Of a stretch of DNA of 10,507 nucleotides, positions 7,979 to 10,507 are shown in pieces. The translations under genes and the position numbers were made by a program. The DNA is taken from NCBI GenBank assembly GCA_040507895.1, contig JBEVNX010000009.1:1-10507 (forward strand). Reading direction: 5' to 3'. Below the pieces are notes generated by a model that was given only the letters and a program-made list of their open reading frames with translations, was not told the origin of the DNA and did not search any database. How positions within the stretch are numbered: the first letter of the stretch is position 1; each line of letters starts with the position of its first letter. This stretch comes from JBEVNX01 sp040507895 (GTDB lineage: Bacteria > Desulfobacterota > Binatia > JACPRU01).

Positions 7979-8188
7979 TCAAGCGAAGCGGATCACGTTC
8001 TTGATGCCGCTCGGCGCTCCGAGCAGCAGATCGCGATAGGCCGATACGGGGAACCGTCCGGTGATCAGCGTACGCACCGCCGCGGGCCAGAGCTCCATGA
8101 AGCGGCCGAGGTCCCGGATCGCGGCTTCGAAGGTTTCGCGCCCCGCGTTCACGGTGCCGAAGACCACCTGGTTCTTGAGCGCGACATC
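7979..8188 (-). pseudogene. 3' remnant of a glucose-1-dehydrogenase-like zinc alcohol dehydrogenase
   Basis: The reverse frame ending in TGA (7979-7981) encodes about 69 residues resembling the C-terminal domain of medium-chain, glucose-dehydrogenase-type enzymes: LKNQVVFGTVNAGRETFEAA, then a WP...LITGRFP stretch and a terminal GIKNVIRF. The family is about 350 residues long, so roughly four fifths, including the zinc sites and the Rossmann motif, is missing. Recognisable homology ends at about 8188, where the antisense of the GlgC-like fragment begins. The frame remains open further upstream, but its translation there (Arg/Ser/Pro-rich) is only the shadow of other genes, and no start with a Shine-Dalgarno precedes the fragment. 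It is presumably not translated. Confidence 0.75.
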
Positions 8189-8533
8189 GGCACGCTGGAC
8201 AGCTACTTTGCCGCGAGCATGGATATAGCGGCTCGCGCCCTCGCACATTTCACTGCAGCGCCTCGAACGCCGCTCCGCTCCGCGAAGCTTCGACGAGCCA
8301 TCGTCGGGTCGGGGACGGTGGTGGAGGCGGGAGCCGTGATCGAGGAAGCGGTTTTGTTCGACTCGGTGCGCGTCGGACCTGGCGCGAGCATTCGCCGCGC
8401 CATCCTCGACGAGGGCGTTCACGTTTGCGGCGGTGCGAGCGTCGGCCTCGACCTCGAGAAGGAGAAACGGCGGTTCACGGTCACCGATGGCGGCGTCGTG
8501 GTGGTGCCGCGCGGGACCGTCGTCGCCGTCTGA
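8180..8533 (+). pseudogene. 3' remnant of glucose-1-phosphate adenylyltransferase (GlgC-like)
   Basis: From 8180 the forward frame reads RDIGTLDSYFAASMDI, the GlgC segment normally found as YWRDVGTLDxYxxAxMDL. It continues into hexapeptide-repeat beta-helix (AIVGSGTVVEAGAVIEEAV, then VRVGPGASIRRAILD) and the diagnostic tail GLDLEKEKRRFTV...GGVVVVPRG, ending at TGA 8531-8533. GlgC makes ADP-glucose for glycogen and is 400-430 residues long; only the last ~117 codons remain, without the nucleotide-binding domain. The linker between MDI and AIVGSG is about half the usual length, implying a second internal loss of part of the beta-helix. The ATG at 8219 has no Shine-Dalgarno, so a 104-residue product is unlikely. 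A divergent hexapeptide nucleotidyltransferase is the alternative origin. The upstream edge coincides with the edge of the dehydrogenase remnant. Confidence 0.78.
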
Positions 8534-8546
8534 ATTCGGGGCGCGT

Positions 8547-9731
8547 TTGACAGGCCGCTCTTTCGCGCTCCCCGCGCTCAACGTCCTCGCCTTCGTGAGC
8601 CTCGGCTTGCCGGACGGAGTGCTGGGTGTCGCATGGCCGTCGATGCGCGCAACCTTCGACCTGCCGCTCGAGGCGCTCGGCGCTCTTCTCGCTGCTTTCA
8701 TGACGGGGTACGTCGTGTCGAGCTTCGCTGCCGGTCCTTTGCTGGCTCGCTGGAACGTCGGCGGTCTTCTGGCGGCGAGCTGCTTCGCCACCGGCGTCAG
8801 CCTGTGCGGCTACGCCTCGGCGGGTGTCTGGGGCATCGTGGTCGCGTCGGCTGGGTTGGGCGGCATCGGCGCCGGCGCCATCGATGCCGGCGTCAACGCC
8901 TACGTCGCGAGCCACCACGGCCCGCGGATGCTGAACTGGATGCACGCCGCCTACGGCATCGGAGCGGCTTGCGGCCCGCTTCTGATGACGTCGGTTCTCG
9001 GAGGTGGTCACCCGTGGCAGGTCGGCTACGCGATCGTCGCCGCCGGCCAGCTCGCGCTCGGAGTGACGTTCACGGCGAGCCGCTCGATCTGGCCGTCGCG
9101 ACCACACGCCGGCGGCGGCGAGCCCGCGGGCGAGCGGATGCCGCTCGCGGGCACCCTCGGCCTGGCGAGCACGTGGCTCGGTGTCGCGGCCTTCTTCGCG
9201 TACACGGGGCTTGAAGCGACCGCGGGGGTATGGGCTTATTCGGTTCTGACCTCTACGCGAGGACTGTCGATCGAGCGCGCCGGGATCGGCGTCAGCTTGT
9301 TCTGGACGGGGCTCACGGTCGGTCGCGTGCTCTTCGGACTCGTCGTCGATCGCTCCTCGCTCGCGACCTTCCTGCGCGGTGCGCTGCTGCTCGTGGTGAT
9401 CGGCGCCGGGCTCATCTGCGGGTCCACGGCGCCGTACTCGGCGGTGATCGGCTTCGCGCTCCTCGGGCTCGGCGCTGGTCCGGTGTTTCCGTCTTTGATG
9501 TCCGATACGCCGCGAAGAGTCGGATCGACACACGCGACCAACGCCATCGGGTTTCAGGTGGCCGCGGCGGCGCTCGGACAAGCCTCGTTGCCCGCGCTGG
9601 TTGGCTACCTGGCGCGCGCTCATGGGCTCGGCATCGTGGCGTGGTCGTTGCTGACTGCGGCGATCGCCGTGGTCGTCTTGCACGAGACGATGGCCGCCTC
9701 GTCCGCCAAAGGCGGCGCGGCCACGCCGTGA
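8547..9731 (+). CDS. MFS transporter, fucose-permease-like
   Basis: This 394-residue major facilitator protein is predicted to have about 12 membrane helices, with a hydrophilic central loop at about 181-202. The N-terminus AFVSLGLPDGVLGVAWPSMR (15-34), AIDAGVNAYVA (111-121) and LNWMHAAYGIGAACGP (129-144) are characteristic of the FucP-like/LGLPDG branch. GPVFPSLMSDTP lies near helix 10. Substrate is unknown; relatives include sugar permeases and drug exporters. Earlier in-frame ATGs (8433, 8487) would add Arg/Ser-rich sequence that merely overlaps the GlgC frame. I therefore choose the TTG at 8547, which puts helix 1 at the expected position 13 nt after the GlgC-like stop; only a G-rich stretch precedes it. 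The last two bases of the gene overlap the antisense sigma-factor fragment. The protein appears intact. Confidence 0.9.
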   Translation: MTGRSFALPALNVLAFVSLGLPDGVLGVAWPSMRATFDLPLEALGALLAAFMTGYVVSSFAAGPLLARWNVGGLLAASCFATGVSLCGYASAGVWGIVVASAGLGGIGAGAIDAGVNAYVASHHGPRMLNWMHAAYGIGAACGPLLMTSVLGGGHPWQVGYAIVAAGQLALGVTFTASRSIWPSRPHAGGGEPAGERMPLAGTLGLASTWLGVAAFFAYTGLEATAGVWAYSVLTSTRGLSIERAGIGVSLFWTGLTVGRVLFGLVVDRSSLATFLRGALLLVVIGAGLICGSTAPYSAVIGFALLGLGAGPVFPSLMSDTPRRVGSTHATNAIGFQVAAAALGQASLPALVGYLARAHGLGIVAWSLLTAAIAVVVLHETMAASSAKGGAATP

Positions 9732-9825
9732 GCTCCTGTTCGAGGAAGCCGCGCAGCGCTTGGCGGGCGCGGTGGAGGCGCACCTTCACGGCGTTGGAGC
9801 TCGCGCGGAGCATCCTAGCGGCGAG
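9730..9825 (-). pseudogene. remnant of an ECF RNA polymerase sigma factor (region 4)
   Basis: The reverse frame encodes 32 residues beginning LAARML and containing NAVKVRLHRARQALR, followed by FLEQEL. This is the recognition half of the region-4 helix-turn-helix of ECF sigma factors (normally preceded by an EEAA element and followed by the C-terminus). Upstream codons lose the match before LAARML. Downstream there is no stop; the frame runs antisense through the MFS gene to 9412. Region 2 and the first part of region 4 are absent, so this is a fragment and not a gene. It is probably the 3' end of a sigma-factor gene left after a deletion or rearrangement, with its own stop lost at the junction next to the MFS stop. 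Chance similarity of an Arg-rich antisense frame is possible but unlikely given the continuous match. Confidence 0.58.
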
Positions 9826-10026
9826 ATGTGCGCCGAGCGATCTTGGTCGCATAGCGGGGGCCATGACCGCGGGGAAGTTTCGTCACGATCTCTTCTCGGC
9901 GCTCATGTCGATCGCCATGATGCCGCGAGCCGCGCGAGCGAAATCAGGAACAGGAGGAGAGTGAACAGGCGGCGTCGGGTCCGCGGGGACATTACGGATT
10001 CGATGCGCCGCGCGGGCGGCGGTTTC
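9826..10026. other. intergenic stretch with no supported gene
   Basis: About 200 bp lie between the sigma-factor fragment and the stop of the adenylate cyclase gene. Short frames occur (33 codons forward at 9863-9964; a 13-codon frame on the reverse strand), but none combines a ribosome site with recognisable sequence. A purine-rich AGGAACAGGAGGAGAG run (9945-9960) resembles a Shine-Dalgarno, yet the GTG after it (9961) opens a frame that is antisense to the cyclase. I see no terminator or clear promoter. Confidence 0.5.
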
Positions 10027-10507
10027 TCACTTCTCGCGGGCGGCGTAGACGCCGTCCCAGTCGGCCGGCGGCGGCTCTTCGCGAAACTGCCGGCAACGCG
10101 CGGCTAGGACCTCGCCCGGCGGGTCGCCGGCGCAGCCGTCGAGGAGCGCGAGCGCGGCGTCGAAGCGCTTCTCGAAATACGCCTCGAGCGCGCGCTCGTA
10201 GCGCTGCAGGGGCTCAGGTAGGGTCGCGACGTCGCCACGGGCGCCGAGCAGCTCGAAGATCTCGACCCCTTCGTGCCTGCCCTTGACGGCCACGCGATCG
10301 ACGCGGCGGAAGCAAAAGACGCCACGCGCGTCGGCCTCGACAGCGGCGCTGACGAGAATCCGCGTTCCGTATTGCTTGTTCAGGCCCTCGAGGCGCGACG
10401 CCAAGTTGACCCCGTCGCCCATCGCGGTGAAGCTCATGCGATCGGGCGAGCCGAAGTGTCCCACGGACACCTTCGCCTGATGGATGCCGAAGCGGGTGAT
10501 CCACGGC
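10027..10507 (-). CDS. class III adenylate/guanylate cyclase, C-terminal part (partial)
   Basis: The last 159 residues of a class III nucleotide cyclase are present; the rest lies beyond the right edge. The visible catalytic half includes FGSPDRMSFTAMGDGVNLASRLEGL, with the transition-state Asn and Arg (positions 34 and 38 of the visible part), and NKQYGTRILVS. After the domain come RVAVKGRHEGVEIFELLG and a TPR-like helical segment ending in PPPADWDGV. This tail is typical of membrane cyclases with an N-terminal CHASE2 sensor, so a periplasmic sensory domain is likely but unseen. At the window edge the usual GIHTG is replaced by GIHQA. The product would be cAMP (or cGMP). The metal-binding aspartates lie outside the window, so activity cannot be judged. 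The gene ends convergent with the MFS gene. Confidence 0.92.
   Translation of the reverse strand, partial: PWITRFGIHQAKVSVGHFGSPDRMSFTAMGDGVNLASRLEGLNKQYGTRILVSAAVEADARGVFCFRRVDRVAVKGRHEGVEIFELLGARGDVATLPEPLQRYERALEAYFEKRFDAALALLDGCAGDPPGEVLAARCRQFREEPPPADWDGVYAAREK

Noticed and set aside
8481..9683. 400-codon reverse frame opposite the MFS transporter
   Set aside because: Extremely Arg/Glu/Asp/His-rich, the expected complement of a hydrophobic membrane protein gene in GC-rich DNA.
9863..9964. Forward 33-codon frame (MTAGKFRHD...)
   Set aside because: No Shine-Dalgarno before the ATG and no recognisable family; it may be chance in a short intergenic region.
9971..9995. GTAATG ... CGAC on the reverse strand, reminiscent of an ECF-sigma promoter near the sigma-factor fragment
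   Set aside because: The gap between the elements is only 12 nt, shorter than the usual ~16-17, and no start site with a ribosome site follows.
9961..10107. Forward 48-codon frame starting GTG after an AGGAGG-like run
   Set aside because: Most of it is antisense to the adenylate cyclase gene, its spacing to the ribosome-like site is too short, and the product is Arg-rich without similarity.

Overview
This is a GC-rich (about two thirds G+C), gene-dense bacterial chromosome segment. It encodes a glutaminyl-tRNA synthetase, an NAD-dependent 3-hydroxybutyryl-CoA dehydrogenase, a membrane-anchored c-type cytochrome and a class III adenylate cyclase of the type common in large soil and sediment genomes. 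The mix fits an uncultured high-GC lineage such as Myxococcota, Binatota or another former 'Deltaproteobacteria' group. That placement is inference; no rRNA or tRNA is present to anchor it.

Left part (1-3.3 kb): the last 20 codons of a rightward gene, then a leftward operon read right to left. The operon holds a UDP-sugar 4-epimerase-like SDR, a second and more divergent SDR, and mtnA (methylthioribose-1-phosphate isomerase). The second SDR and mtnA are only 2 nt apart. A TTGACA-type promoter lies upstream of the first gene.

Middle (3.3-7.0 kb): a GFA-family zinc protein and an hbd-type 3-hydroxyacyl-CoA dehydrogenase run rightward. A mono-heme membrane-anchored cytochrome c runs leftward, convergent with hbd. 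An intact glnS runs rightward, divergent from the cytochrome gene. This is ordinary, well-preserved housekeeping and metabolic sequence.

Right part (7.0-10.5 kb): the most notable stretch. Intact genes (a DODA-type extradiol dioxygenase, a 12-TM MFS transporter and the C-terminal part of an adenylate cyclase) are interspersed with pieces of four broken genes. These are (i) the 5' end of a DoxX-like gene with its promoter and Shine-Dalgarno sequence; (ii) the last ~69 codons of a glucose-dehydrogenase-like zinc alcohol dehydrogenase; (iii) the last ~117 codons of a GlgC-like ADP-glucose pyrophosphorylase; and (iv) about 32 codons of the region-4 helix-turn-helix of an ECF sigma factor. Pieces (ii) and (iii) are joined head to head within a few bases, as expected from one deletion that removed the 5' halves of two divergent genes, or from a chimeric assembly. 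The dioxygenase appears to be translated by coupling: its TTG start overlaps the stop of the DoxX remnant and directly follows a strong hairpin.

No CRISPR array, insertion sequence, phage, toxin-antitoxin or recognisable defence system is visible. I do not see a complete novel system. The interest lies in the gene remains and the translational relay at 7081-7196.
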